Origin: Neobacillus sp. FSL H8-0543 | GTDB lineage: Bacteria > Bacillota > Bacilli > Bacillales > Cytobacillaceae | NCBI RefSeq assembly: GCF_038592905.1 | Contig: NZ_CP151943.1 | Coordinates: 2,988,501 to 3,052,500, forward strand | Direction of reading: 5' to 3' | DNA: 64,000 bases | Shown here: in pieces, positions 1-9,043 of the stretch | How positions within the stretch are numbered: the stretch's first letter is position 1 | How the letters are laid out: the number at the start of each line of letters is the position of its first letter | Made by a program: the position numbers and the translations under genes | The notes under the pieces: generated by a model | The model's input: the letters and a program-made list of their open reading frames with translations, nothing else | Database searches by the model: none | Told to the model about the DNA's origin: nothing

Positions 1-17
1 TGGGTGACACACCCCTG

Positions 18-72
18 GGTGACAGGCACCGCTCGTGGACAAAACGCCCTTTTGTCCGCCTGGGGTGGACAG
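18..72 (+). repeat. Dispersed GGTGACAGGCACC repeat, copy 1
   Basis: Long form of the family. The near-palindromic core GGTGACAGGCACC (18-30) is followed by CTCGTGGACAAA, a GGACAAA...TTTGTCC inverted pair, then a final TGGACAG. A second GGGTGACAC lies just before the core. It shares this layout with the copy at 5559. Confidence 0.8.
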
Positions 73-291
73 TTTGTTTTGGCTGCCCTTATTTTTAGGA
101 ATATTTAAGTTTCTTTTTCATAGATTAATCGTGTGTGATTTTTTATTAATTCTTTTGTCCTAGTACTGGGGAAAAGAAATTTCTAGTTTAGGTGAAAGGT
201 AGGATGGTGTTTTAATTCTTTCGATAATAAAATAGTTTTACATAATAAAAATACATAGTTGTTTATAAAAATACATATTGGAGGTTAATGA

Positions 292-2667
292 ATGAAGAAG
301 AAAAAAATTGCAGGTTTATTAGCTGTAAGTCTATTAACAACAGTTCCATGGACAGCAGGATTTGCGGAGTCGCCAAAATGGACAAACGTAAATGTATACG
401 AGGAGCAGGATGGAAGCAAATTTAATAGTGAAAACTATGAATTTGTGAAATTCTCGCAAATCGGTACAAAGTTGAAAGCCATTGAGAAACAATCGAACCG
501 TGTTAAAGTCGAAGTCCGTGGAACATCAGCGGATGGACATCCGCTTTATGTCGTAACGATTGCAGATCCAACGACTAAAGGAAAGTATGGGAAAATCCAA
601 TCACTTAGAAAACAAATGTTTAAGAATCCAGGAAAGGCTCAGGATTGGATTGCTAACAATCCAGACTTCAAAGTCCCAATCATGATCAATGGTTCGATTC
701 ATGGTACTGAATTTGTCGGAAGTGACGCTCTTCTTCAGCTTATAGAACGCTTTGCAACTGAAAATGACCAAGAGACGAAAAGTATATTAGAAAATAATAT
801 CCTAATTTTCAACGTCGTGCAAAACCCTGATGGACGTGTTGATGCAACTCGATTTAACAGTGAAGGAATTGACTTGAATCGGGACTTTATCACTCAATCC
901 CAACCAGAAACCCAAGAAACGGTTGAGCTTATTAAGGAATGGAATCCGATGGTGTTTCTTGATACCCATGGCTACGTGAAAAATTACGCACCAAACTTAC
1001 AAGGATTAATTGAACCATGTACGCCGCCACATAACCCTAACTATGAATACGATTTATATAATAAGTGGGCATATGGGCAAGCAGAAGCGATGGAAGCGGA
1101 GATTTTGGAGGATAAATCTAGCTACTCTGGTAATCTATATAAAAACATGAACGGTACTTATATTCCACAGCGAGATGATGCAGCAGGCTGGGATGATTAC
1201 CCACCAATTTTCACACCAATGTACGCGATGTACCATGGTGCGTACGGTCACACCTTAGAAGCGCCAACGAATGATTGGGATGGCGTCCGTTGGATGTATA
1301 ATGCGATAATGGGTGCCCTGAACTTTGCAACAGAAAACAAGCAAGACATGATTACTGACCAGATTGAAATGTTTAAACGCGGCATCAACTTTGACCATCC
1401 TTTCCATGATGAGGGCTTTTTTCCGAAAGCATATATTCTTCCAGTTGATGTGCAGGATCCAACCGTAACGAATAAGGCAGTCAATCACTTACTCAACAAT
1501 GATATTGAAGTGGTTGAGGCTACGCAAGCATTTAATGCGGATGGAAAAACCTACCCTAAAGGGACGTATCTTGTTCAAATCGACCAAGCAAAAGCTGGAT
1601 TAGCCAATACGATGCTTTGGGAGGGAGAGGACATCTCGAATGACACACCAGCTATGTACGATATTTCAGCTTGGAGCTTACCAGAGCTATGGGGCTTTGA
1701 AGCAGTAGCGACACAAACTTCCGTCGATGTTACTGCAAAAAAAGTAAACCAACTGAATGGTCAAGGCTCAGTTACAGGTAAAGGTCCATTCCTGATTCCA
1801 AACAGCTCCGTTAAAGCTATCAATCTAGTAAATACACTGCTACAGCAAGGAGTACCTGTAAAACGTGATTCAGAAGGAAATTACTACACCGAAGCAGCGG
1901 CTAATAAAATTTCTGCAGCTGTAAAAGTATCCGGTCTCCAAGTGGACACTATCGCAAAAGTACCAGCTGATGCAACAGTTTTACAAAATTTAAAAGTGGC
2001 TATTTTGAGAGATGGCGGTATGGGGAAGGTTCAGTCTCATAGCGGTACAAAACTTGCTCTAAAAAGACTTGGCTTCGCGGTGACAGAAGTAACACCTGTT
2101 GAAGTTGCTGAAAACGGTTTGAATGATTTCGATGTGTTTGTCTACAGTGGTACAGAAAGTCTCATTTCTACAAACCTATCTACTTCGAATAAAGAGTTTG
2201 GGTTCCAAAATGCTGGTCAACTTGATTTGTTCAAAGCAAATGTTTCCAGTTTTCTTAACGAGGGCGGTAAATATATCGCTATAGGTGCTGCGGCCTCGAG
2301 AGCATCGAAAACACTGGGCCTAACCGATGACATCATTAATACCGCTGGATCCAACAGTAACGGAATCGTCAAGGTGAACTATGAAGGAACTGGTTTAACT
2401 GCTGGTTATGATCAGGATGACTTTGGTTTTGTCTACCGACCAGTTTGGTATACTGGTACGGACAATGATGAGGTGGTCGCAACATTAGCAAACACTGAGG
2501 ATTTCTTTGTGGCAGGCCACTGGAGAAATAATAGTGCTGCAAAGGGGCAAGCGGTTATCGTAAAAGAGCAGGATAAAGACGTAACCCTGATTGGCTTAGA
2601 AGCTGGTTTCCGTGATCATACGGATTACCTGTTCCGACTATTATCCAATGCTATTTTTGAAAAATAA
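292..2667 (+). CDS. Secreted M14-family zinc carboxypeptidase
   Basis: Predicted secreted zinc metallopeptidase that trims peptides outside the cell. A basic start and hydrophobic stretch ending near AGFAES (residues 1-26) form a Sec signal peptide. The M14 domain covers about residues 50-345. The HxxE zinc motif is H137-G-T-E140 in NGSIHGTEF, the third zinc ligand is H226 in DTHGY, and the catalytic glutamate is E323 in GHTLEAP. Residues after about 560 (VAILRDGGMGK, VFVYSGTES, GGKYIAIGA) look like a class-I glutamine-amidotransferase-type fold with no obvious catalytic cysteine, a common appendage in this M14 subgroup. At 791 residues it is much longer than the bare catalytic domain. GGAGGT at 280-285 sets the ATG. 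The gene is monocistronic and faces another M14 enzyme. Substrate unknown. Confidence 0.88.
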   Translation: MKKKKIAGLLAVSLLTTVPWTAGFAESPKWTNVNVYEEQDGSKFNSENYEFVKFSQIGTKLKAIEKQSNRVKVEVRGTSADGHPLYVVTIADPTTKGKYGKIQSLRKQMFKNPGKAQDWIANNPDFKVPIMINGSIHGTEFVGSDALLQLIERFATENDQETKSILENNILIFNVVQNPDGRVDATRFNSEGIDLNRDFITQSQPETQETVELIKEWNPMVFLDTHGYVKNYAPNLQGLIEPCTPPHNPNYEYDLYNKWAYGQAEAMEAEILEDKSSYSGNLYKNMNGTYIPQRDDAAGWDDYPPIFTPMYAMYHGAYGHTLEAPTNDWDGVRWMYNAIMGALNFATENKQDMITDQIEMFKRGINFDHPFHDEGFFPKAYILPVDVQDPTVTNKAVNHLLNNDIEVVEATQAFNADGKTYPKGTYLVQIDQAKAGLANTMLWEGEDISNDTPAMYDISAWSLPELWGFEAVATQTSVDVTAKKVNQLNGQGSVTGKGPFLIPNSSVKAINLVNTLLQQGVPVKRDSEGNYYTEAAANKISAAVKVSGLQVDTIAKVPADATVLQNLKVAILRDGGMGKVQSHSGTKLALKRLGFAVTEVTPVEVAENGLNDFDVFVYSGTESLISTNLSTSNKEFGFQNAGQLDLFKANVSSFLNEGGKYIAIGAAASRASKTLGLTDDIINTAGSNSNGIVKVNYEGTGLTAGYDQDDFGFVYRPVWYTGTDNDEVVATLANTEDFFVAGHWRNNSAAKGQAVIVKEQDKDVTLIGLEAGFRDHTDYLFRLLSNAIFEK

Positions 2668-2676
2668 CAGCAAGAT

Positions 2677-2706
2677 AAAGTCTGGTTCAGCGATGAGCCA
2701 GGCTTT
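2677..2706 (+). terminator. Intrinsic terminator after the first M14 gene
   Basis: AAAGTCTGGTTC pairs with GAGCCAGGCTTT (G-U pairs allowed), followed by a short T run. It lies ten bases past the stop codon. Confidence 0.6.
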
Positions 2707-2725
2707 TATGTCGATTTAAGCCAAC

Positions 2726-2760
2726 AAAAGGAGTTGACCCCGAGAGATCAACCCCTTTTA
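2726..2760. terminator. Bidirectional terminator between convergent M14 genes
   Basis: AAAAGGAGTTGA pairs with TCAACCCCTTTT (one mismatch), with A and T runs on either side. It can stop transcription from both converging genes. Confidence 0.75.
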
Positions 2761-2768
2761 TATATATA

Positions 2769-5171
2769 TTACTTGATTGTGATACTTACAGAGTTAAAGT
2801 TGTTGCCTTTGGCAAATGGGTTGTAATTCTTTTCAATGTTTCCTGCAGCATCTACAGCAAACCACTTGATTGTAGTAGTTTTTTCAACTTTAAGGCTTTC
2901 AGCTGACTCACGTGTTCCGCTTAATTGAAGTTTTGCAGATTCAAAGGTTGGGCGGCTGCCGTCAAGTGTATAATAAATTGTTGCTGCTTCGCTTGTGTCA
3001 AAAACAACATCAACTGGGCCTGAGAATTTACCGTTGCCAGGGACAGCTTTTGTTGAAGGTGGCTGTTTGTCTTTTGATTGGTTGTAGGCTACTTTAATCA
3101 AGCCAATCAAACCGTTTGCAAATTCCATCGCCTCTTCATGGCCTTCTACAAATGGCGGCTGGAAGCCAACTGGACGCCATCTTTGTGCTTCTTTATCCCA
3201 TAAATCTGCGCCTACTTCAAAATTCCAGGCATAAATTCCTTTTTCGTACCAGAGGTAATCAGCCGAGTTACCTGCCGCAGAATAGAGGACATCTGGAATT
3301 GGACCAGTACGACTAGGAAGAATCACTGTTCCGCGGTGATCCTGAATGTCATTTAATATGTGATCAGAAGCTGCCCAATAGAAGGCTTCTTCACCTGCAG
3401 ACGGACGAGGCAGGGTAGTACGATTTGGATCGTATGCACCAGGGGACCACATGAAGTAGCCGCCATAGCTATGGATATTCATTGCAAACTTAATGTTTGG
3501 ATTTTGATCGGCAAGCCAGACCAGATTTCGTGCTTCTGGCTCGGAATTTTCTTCAGGACCAGCATATGTTCCACTTCTACAGTTCGTTGTTGATGCACCA
3601 ACATATCCATCAAAGGCAGAGCCAACTGAATGGTTGCGGTTAAGGTCAACCCCCCAAGAAGTTCGGTATCCTGGATCAGATTCGTTTGGAGCACAGTAGT
3701 TTGTCATATTTTTCCTCTGGCTGTTGAAATCATAGAAGCTGTAATGGGCGCCGTCGGGATTTACTGACGGTACAAGAAAAATATCAAGGTTATTTACTAG
3801 CTGCTTCGTTTCGCCATCATGAGCGTAGTTTCGAAGTAACCGTTCAGCGGTTTCAATCGTTACAAGCGGTGTTACCCATTCACGAGCATGTTCTTGTGCG
3901 TAGCCGAGGACACCCGGCTTGGAGCCGTCACGATGTTTCCCGATACGGATCGCTTTCACTGTAAAAGGATCATGTGAAATAGTATCCGGAGCATTTAAAT
4001 TGTCGGTTAAGGTTGCTGAAGCTGGCGCAACAACCCCAGTTCCGCCGTTACCGCGATAGGTAGTCGCAGAAATGAGATCATTTGCTTGAGTATTTAAAGC
4101 ATTTACTACTTGGCTTGCTGTACTCGTCACATTGCCCTCTGAATTTGTAGCCAGATCAACTAAAACCTTTTTCCCAACTACTGATACTTTTAAGGAAGTA
4201 TCATTGGTTCCAGGGTTTCTGAATTCAACAGAGATATCATTGCCGCCTTCATGACCCCATGCTTTTGATGAAACAACTACAGACGTATTTGTAGTGCTGC
4301 CTATAGTCGCCTGCGCAAGGCGTCTGTACCCATTTGTTTCGTTAGGCATTTCAATGATTTCTACCAAGTCAGGGAATTCTTTTGCTAGTTTTTCGGCCCG
4401 TTCATATAATTCTGTCGGGTCCATATAATGATCGACAAAGTCCGTTACATAATGCTTTTTTGGGTTACCAGGCTTGTCCGCACCGAGCCATTCAGTAACA
4501 GCACTAGAGGCTGACCCGCCAAGATTACTCGTAATTTTTACGGATTCCGGAATTGCACTTACAGGCACTTCTAACCAGTGATAGATATATTCGCCGTAAT
4601 CAACGAATCTGCTAAGTGTTGCTGATTTTTCTGCTCCGTTCTCTGTCCAGGTTGCTGTGAGAGCTGTGCTCGCTGAAGTGCCGGCACTTGTTTTCGCCTC
4701 AACATAAAGGAAGGAATCAGACTGATTTGTAAAATGATTGGCGCGGAGAATTTTAACTGAATCCTCTGCCACAGCCAAACTTGTTTGCAGCTGGACAGCA
4801 GACTGGCGCTCTGCCACACTGGCGTTCCATTGCTGTTCAGTAATCAGGGTGTCTTTTACATGAATCCCATGAGACTTTAATAGTTTGATCTCCGTTGGTG
4901 TAACAACTGCATCGACTTCAAACTTCCCATCATGCTCATGAATTCTGTGAGTAAGGTCAATTCCAAGCTCCAGCAGCTTTTCCTTCGCCTTCTGATTTGG
5001 AACCTCAAGCTGAACAATCGACACCGATTCCTCCGTGGGTAACGGCAAGTCAGGTTGTCCCACCGCAGCAGTCGGAATGCTCAGACCAGGATATAGTGCT
5101 GAGAAGCCTAATCCAGTTACGACTGTCATAACCATCAAATTTCTCTTCCATTTTTGTTTTTTTCGCAGCAA
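2769..5171 (-). CDS. Secreted M14 carboxypeptidase with chitobiase-like C-terminal domain
   Basis: Secreted zinc carboxypeptidase of the carboxypeptidase A/T type. The start is taken as TTG at 5171 because GGAGGT (5185-5180) sits 8 bases upstream; the ATG at 5213 lies ahead of that site. The signal peptide covers about residues 1-36. Zinc and catalytic residues are H428 and E431 in EHAREW, H567 in NIHSYGG and E652 in WNFEVGA; NPDG and DLNRN substrate-pocket motifs are present. About 113 residues (roughly 292-404, T/S/N/V-rich, with GGNDISVEF) are inserted between the first strands and the HAREW motif. The last 80 residues (YYTLDGSRP, WFAVDAAGN) match the chitobiase/hexosaminidase C-terminal domain, which may bind the cell wall. 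800 residues in all. Confidence 0.9.
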   Translation of the reverse strand: MLRKKQKWKRNLMVMTVVTGLGFSALYPGLSIPTAAVGQPDLPLPTEESVSIVQLEVPNQKAKEKLLELGIDLTHRIHEHDGKFEVDAVVTPTEIKLLKSHGIHVKDTLITEQQWNASVAERQSAVQLQTSLAVAEDSVKILRANHFTNQSDSFLYVEAKTSAGTSASTALTATWTENGAEKSATLSRFVDYGEYIYHWLEVPVSAIPESVKITSNLGGSASSAVTEWLGADKPGNPKKHYVTDFVDHYMDPTELYERAEKLAKEFPDLVEIIEMPNETNGYRRLAQATIGSTTNTSVVVSSKAWGHEGGNDISVEFRNPGTNDTSLKVSVVGKKVLVDLATNSEGNVTSTASQVVNALNTQANDLISATTYRGNGGTGVVAPASATLTDNLNAPDTISHDPFTVKAIRIGKHRDGSKPGVLGYAQEHAREWVTPLVTIETAERLLRNYAHDGETKQLVNNLDIFLVPSVNPDGAHYSFYDFNSQRKNMTNYCAPNESDPGYRTSWGVDLNRNHSVGSAFDGYVGASTTNCRSGTYAGPEENSEPEARNLVWLADQNPNIKFAMNIHSYGGYFMWSPGAYDPNRTTLPRPSAGEEAFYWAASDHILNDIQDHRGTVILPSRTGPIPDVLYSAAGNSADYLWYEKGIYAWNFEVGADLWDKEAQRWRPVGFQPPFVEGHEEAMEFANGLIGLIKVAYNQSKDKQPPSTKAVPGNGKFSGPVDVVFDTSEAATIYYTLDGSRPTFESAKLQLSGTRESAESLKVEKTTTIKWFAVDAAGNIEKNYNPFAKGNNFNSVSITIK

Positions 5172-5758
5172 ATTACTGCACCTCCTATATTCCCCTATAG
5201 TTTTTAAAAACAAGTTAAGTATAGTGTTAAACTTCTAAATATATTGTCAAAAAATATATTGTTAGATATAAATCGTATTACAAAAAAAGCCATAAGACTA
5301 AAAAAGAAACATTATAGTAAGAAACGATACTAATGGAGGAAAATTCCTATTAGGAAAGTACTAGAACTCATAAAGAATAATCGGGTTTAGGGGGTGACGA
5401 AAAATGGAAAAACGAACCATGAATAACATTTAAGAAAACAACAAAAAACTCAACTTAAATTACCAGCAGAATACTGTCGAAGAATAAAGAGATATGTAAA
5501 AAAGAAAGTTGAAAATATAATCGAATCGAGTGACAACGAATCGAGTGACAACGGATCGGGTGACAGGCACCGCTCGTGGACAAATTGCCAATTTGTCCAC
5601 CTGGGATGGACAGTGGGGTTTGACTTGGTTCGATTCAGCAATTTTTTAAAAGCCTGCTTCAGTATTGTATCTGGTTTTTACACTTTGAAATAGGCAGGTA
5701 TCACAGTAATTATGGCGAATTACTAAATAACCAAGATTTATAAGGAGAGGAATCGCTC
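5172..5758. other. Intergenic region without a convincing gene
   Basis: About 590 bases. It holds the TTG-start ribosome site of the upstream M14 gene, an A-rich stretch, two 15-bp direct repeats GAATCGAGTGACAAC (5523-5552) running into repeat copy 2, and the ribosome site of the next gene (AAGGAGAGG near 5742). A 9-codon frame from an ATG at 5404 behind GGGGGTG is too short to call. Confidence 0.6.
5559..5613 (+). repeat. Dispersed GGTGACAGGCACC repeat, copy 2
   Basis: Core at 5559-5571, then GCTCGTGGACAAATTGCC, AATTTGTCCACC and GGATGGACAG. It is the same long form as copy 1. Two direct repeats GAATCGAGTGACAAC stand immediately before it, and their GTGAC overlaps the core pattern. Confidence 0.85.
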
Positions 5759-6160
5759 ATGGCTTTTTCAGAAGTGGAAGTTGTTGCTAAATCAAATAGG
5801 TTTCATGTTAGTAATGTAAAACTGTATGAATACTTAGATAATGCTCGCTTTGACTGGTATAAATATTGTATTCAGGCAGGGGTAGAAGCAGTTCTGGTAC
5901 ATATTAACGCTGATTATAAAAAGGAAATTTTCAATCAGGATAGGCTGCGGATTCGCACATGGATGGAGCGGGTAGGCAATACCAGTTTTACTCTTAAGCA
6001 GACAGTTATGAATCAGCGGGATGAACTAGTGGTTTCAGCGGAGGTTGTGTTTGCGACTATTGACAGAGAGAAACGGACAAAAGTTACGGCACCAGATGTA
6101 GTCCGGAAATTACTCAATGATCAATCTGTTTTAGATATAAGTGTTTATAAGTACACATAA
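5759..6160 (+). CDS. Hot-dog fold thioesterase-like protein (4HBT/YbgC type)
   Basis: Length (133 residues) and layout match small acyl-CoA thioesterases. The segment HVSNVKLYEYLDNARFDWY aligns with the family signature GHVNNxxYLxYxExAR, and RLRIRTWMERVG with the central strands. AAGGAGAGG about 8 bases before the ATG supports the start. Oddity: the acidic residue that usually stands a few positions before HVNN is Ser/Asn here (KSNRFHVSN), so activity is uncertain. It is monocistronic and ends at a strong shared terminator. A non-catalytic acyl-binding role is possible. Confidence 0.7.
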   Translation: MAFSEVEVVAKSNRFHVSNVKLYEYLDNARFDWYKYCIQAGVEAVLVHINADYKKEIFNQDRLRIRTWMERVGNTSFTLKQTVMNQRDELVVSAEVVFATIDREKRTKVTAPDVVRKLLNDQSVLDISVYKYT

Positions 6161-6196
6161 AAAGGTTCCTAGGAGTATTACTTCCCTAGGAACTTT
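6161..6196. terminator. Bidirectional terminator
   Basis: AAAGGTTCCTAGG pairs with CCTAGGAACTTT around a 10-base loop. It separates two converging genes. Confidence 0.85.
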
Positions 6197-6199
6197 CCA

Positions 6200-6973
6200 T
6201 TAGTAACGAGGCGACATACACGGAGTTGATCTCGCTAGGCAATGAAATCCATGTTTTTCAAGGATAGGTTCACTCATTGAACTGGCATCGACCATAAGTA
6301 ACTGGTAGCCTTTTTCAGCGGCATCTCGAGCACGGATGCCAAGCAGTGAACTATATAATCCTCTTTTTCGGAAATCGGCAAGTGTGGACCCGCCCCATAG
6401 ACTGGCGAAAGGGGTTCCTTCATGCAAATACATCCATGCCGCACTAACAACCTTGCCGTCTACATAGGCAGCATAGGCGAAAAAGTTGGCTGGATCGTCA
6501 TGCAAATCCTGTACTAAGCGTTCACCAAGTGCCTGATGGCTTACTCCCCAAACATCGTCCTCAAGCTTAATAATATCCCAAATGCCCTGTACATCTGTAA
6601 CTCTGCGGATTTCCGGCTTAAGTAGAATGTTTAGCAGCTGATCACCCTCTGCTAAGTCCATGATCATAAGTGCTTCTTGTTCTTCAATATCAAATCCTCT
6701 AGAACGTAATCTTTCCCTTAGGTCTAAGGGCTGATCGTAATCAAACACCTTCCATTCAAAGGATTGTTTTAGGTTATTAAAATAAGTAATTTGTTCCTCA
6801 ATAATTGCATCAGCAGTCGATTCATTCATCTTTGAAAAAAGGATGAATCCTCGCTCGTTTGACAGGGATACTTGCCGTACCACGGATTCCGCTTGCTCCA
6901 CTCGACTGCCAGGATAGGTAATCTCAATACGCATATGTTTATTAAAAAGCTCAAGCAATTTCTCTTTGTTCAT
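6200..6973 (-). CDS. GNAT-family N-acetyltransferase
   Basis: Acyl-CoA-dependent N-acetyltransferase of unknown substrate, 257 residues. The C-terminal half carries the GNAT core: a strand in VVSAAWMYLHEG, GGSTLADFRKRGLYSSLL (acetyl-CoA loop, in the place of Q/RxxGxG/A) and the LEKHGFH ending typical of the fold. The N-terminal 120 residues (SVVRQVSLSNERGFILFSKM) resemble the divergent first half of two-domain GNAT proteins. AAAGGAGGACCTAC gives a strong ribosome site. It is probably monocistronic and lies downstream of the ugd operon on the same strand. Confidence 0.82.
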   Translation of the reverse strand: MNKEKLLELFNKHMRIEITYPGSRVEQAESVVRQVSLSNERGFILFSKMNESTADAIIEEQITYFNNLKQSFEWKVFDYDQPLDLRERLRSRGFDIEEQEALMIMDLAEGDQLLNILLKPEIRRVTDVQGIWDIIKLEDDVWGVSHQALGERLVQDLHDDPANFFAYAAYVDGKVVSAAWMYLHEGTPFASLWGGSTLADFRKRGLYSSLLGIRARDAAEKGYQLLMVDASSMSEPILEKHGFHCLARSTPCMSPRY

Positions 6974-7037
6974 GTAGGTCCTCCTTTACTTCCATAGAAA
7001 GAGATAATTCTACATTAACTTGACTTTTTCCTTCCTG

Positions 7038-7115
7038 TTAGTATTTTATAACAGGATCAAATTGAGCAAGTGCTCCTAGACCTAATCCAATCAAAATGTG
7101 TGAAAAAGTATTCAT
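7038..7115 (-). CDS. 25-residue hydrophobic micropeptide
   Basis: An ATG at 7115 opens 25 codons ending in TAA at 7038. The peptide starts MNTFSHILIGLGLGALAQF and has one short glycine/leucine-rich hydrophobic segment, so membrane association is likely. AGGAGG (7128-7123) stands 7 bases before the ATG and overlaps the stop codon of the PAP2 gene, implying translational coupling as the third cistron of the ugd operon. No family is recognised. The near-ideal ribosome site, spacing and lipid-linked context argue for translation; the short length argues for caution. It could be a regulator of the phosphatase or simply fortuitous. Confidence 0.5.
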   Translation of the reverse strand: MNTFSHILIGLGLGALAQFDPVIKY

Positions 7116-7126
7116 TCAGAGTCCTC

Positions 7127-7657
7127 CTAAATACTCAATAAATAGAAGCAGAGGCAACCGAAAAATGACCCAATCATCATACCAGCGAGTACGTCTGAAG
7201 GATAATGAAGTCCTAAGTAGATACGAGAAATCCCTACACATAGTGCTAATGGAACGAGAATGTATGCAAGTAAGGGTAAGAAGATCACGAAAGGGACAAT
7301 GAGCGAAAAGATAGCTGTCGTATGACCTGATGGAAATGAATGATCTTGTAATGGGTTTGATGGAATGTTTGTTTTTTCTATGATCAAATAGGGCCTTTTC
7401 CGCGGGAACAGCTTCTTTACAAGTTGAACTGGTAAATGACTGAGCGTTAAGGCAAGTGCACTAGAAAGGGCTGTAAGTTGAGTTTCACTTGATGAAAAGA
7501 TGATTAATACTAGTGCACTTATGATTGTAAAGGTGGTCCCTCCAAGTTTGGTAATTTGTTTAAAAAAGAGATTTAAATACTTTTTTTCGAAATGGGCATT
7601 TACTCCTTGAAATAATCGACATTCGAGAGCATAAAAGTATTGGAAAAGTCTCACCAT
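7127..7657 (-). CDS. PAP2-family lipid phosphatase
   Basis: Membrane phosphatase of the PAP2/BcrC superfamily, probably acting on undecaprenyl diphosphate or a related lipid phosphate. All three motifs are present in order: KKLFPRKRPY (KxxxxxxRP), PSGHTTAIFS (PSGH) and SRIYLGLHYPSDVLAG (SRxxxxxHxxxD). 176 residues with about five hydrophobic segments, the usual size. AGGGGG precedes the ATG. It follows ugd by 12 bases, so the pair is one operon, which fits a role in envelope polysaccharide synthesis: one gene makes the UDP-glucuronate precursor and the other may recycle lipid carrier. The exact substrate cannot be read from sequence. Confidence 0.87.
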   Translation of the reverse strand: MVRLFQYFYALECRLFQGVNAHFEKKYLNLFFKQITKLGGTTFTIISALVLIIFSSSETQLTALSSALALTLSHLPVQLVKKLFPRKRPYLIIEKTNIPSNPLQDHSFPSGHTTAIFSLIVPFVIFLPLLAYILVPLALCVGISRIYLGLHYPSDVLAGMMIGSFFGCLCFYLLSI

Positions 7658-7669
7658 TGGTTATTCCCC

Positions 7670-9013
7670 CTATAAACTTTTATAGGCGTTCCGCTCATAC
7701 TTTACGTTATGAATAATGGCTGGTCTGCCGATTGAAATATAGGTAATAGGAAATTTTTGAACATCAGATAGCTCATAACAATTTCTTCCGTCCAACACGA
7801 TAGCATTTTTCATTAAGATGGTGTACATATCCATTGGGAGATGTTTGATCTGTTCCCACTCAGTGGCGATAATGGCAAAGTCAGCATCTAAAAGAGCTCG
7901 TTGAATATCGGTAGTATATGAAATCCTATTTCCGAAAACTTGCTTAGCCTTCGGGATAGCGACAGGATCATATGCAGTGACTGTTGCTCCTTCTTGGAGT
8001 AATTCTTTAATGATGGTTAGGGAGGCTGCTCCCCGAATATCATCCGTCTCAGGTTTGTAGGCAAGACCGAGCAAGGCTACTTTTTTCCTCCATAAGGATC
8101 CAATTGTTTCTTTGGCTTTTGTAACGAGAAGGGAGTGCTGGCGATTGTTTACTTTAATGACGGACTCGAGCAATTCGAATGGATCTTGAAGATTTCCGGC
8201 AAGTTGGACAAGAGCTTTTGTATCCTTTGGAAAACAAGATCCACCATAGCCAATCCCTGCTTGAAGAAAGGATTCTCCAATTCGTTTGTCTTTTCCAATA
8301 CCATAGGCAACTTCATCAATATTTGCACCAACCTTTTCACAAATCCAAGCAATTTCATTGATAAAACTAATTTTGGTAGCTAGAAAGGCATTTGATGCAT
8401 ATTTTATCATCTCTGCACTTCGTATGTCCGTGTGGATGATAGGGATTTTTAGTGGAAGGTAGAGCTGTTTCATAATTGAAAGGGCTTCAGTATTCTCTGT
8501 GCCAACCACAATACGGTCACCTAGAAAGAAATCAAAAATAGCAGAGCCTTTTCGAATAAATTCTGGATTAGCGACCACATGGGTTTTAAGGTGTGAAGGT
8601 TTGTATTTATTAATGATCTCTTTAATGATATTGTTTGTGCCAACAGGGACTGTGCTTTTTGTACAGATAGTTACATCTTTTTGTAGATGAGTAGCAATGG
8701 TGAAGCAGACTGCATGTAAGTAAGAGAGGTCAGCGGAGCCATCCCGTTTTTCTGGTGTGCCAACCGCAATAAAGATTATTTCAGCATTTCCATATGCGTA
8801 CATAGGATCCGTCGTAAAATGCAATCGGTCAAAGGAGGCATTTTTTTTAACTAGATCTTCCAAGCCAGGTTCAAAAAAAGGAGTTTCTCCTTTTTTGAGC
8901 ATGTCAATTTTCTCCTTTTGAATATCTATGACAATGACTTGGTGGCCTAACTCAGCTAAACAAGCAGCCGTTACTAGCCCAACATTTCCTGCTCCAGCTA
9001 CCGCTATTTTCAT
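7670..9013 (-). CDS. ugd: UDP-glucose 6-dehydrogenase
   Basis: Oxidises UDP-glucose to UDP-glucuronate with two NAD+, supplying uronic acid for wall polysaccharide such as teichuronic acid. The N-terminal Rossmann motif is GAGNVGLVTAACLAELGH, and the catalytic cysteine is C260 in GGSCFPKD. The UDP-binding C-terminal domain contains LLGLAYKPETDDIRGA. At 447 residues it is full length. TTAGGAGGG precedes the ATG. It is the first gene of an operon with the PAP2 gene and a micropeptide. Four TTNACA-like hexamers at exact 11-bp spacing upstream suggest PhoP control, as for the B. subtilis tuaA-H (tuaD) operon, but no tua partners are next to it. Confidence 0.93.
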   Translation of the reverse strand: MKIAVAGAGNVGLVTAACLAELGHQVIVIDIQKEKIDMLKKGETPFFEPGLEDLVKKNASFDRLHFTTDPMYAYGNAEIIFIAVGTPEKRDGSADLSYLHAVCFTIATHLQKDVTICTKSTVPVGTNNIIKEIINKYKPSHLKTHVVANPEFIRKGSAIFDFFLGDRIVVGTENTEALSIMKQLYLPLKIPIIHTDIRSAEMIKYASNAFLATKISFINEIAWICEKVGANIDEVAYGIGKDKRIGESFLQAGIGYGGSCFPKDTKALVQLAGNLQDPFELLESVIKVNNRQHSLLVTKAKETIGSLWRKKVALLGLAYKPETDDIRGAASLTIIKELLQEGATVTAYDPVAIPKAKQVFGNRISYTTDIQRALLDADFAIIATEWEQIKHLPMDMYTILMKNAIVLDGRNCYELSDVQKFPITYISIGRPAIIHNVKYERNAYKSL

Positions 9014-9043
9014 CCAATCCCTCCTAATAAAAAGCCTTACTTC

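Noticed and set aside
5450..5641. Protein-coding frame across repeat copy 2
   Set aside because: The frame is created by the repeat sequence itself and lacks a start signal on either strand.
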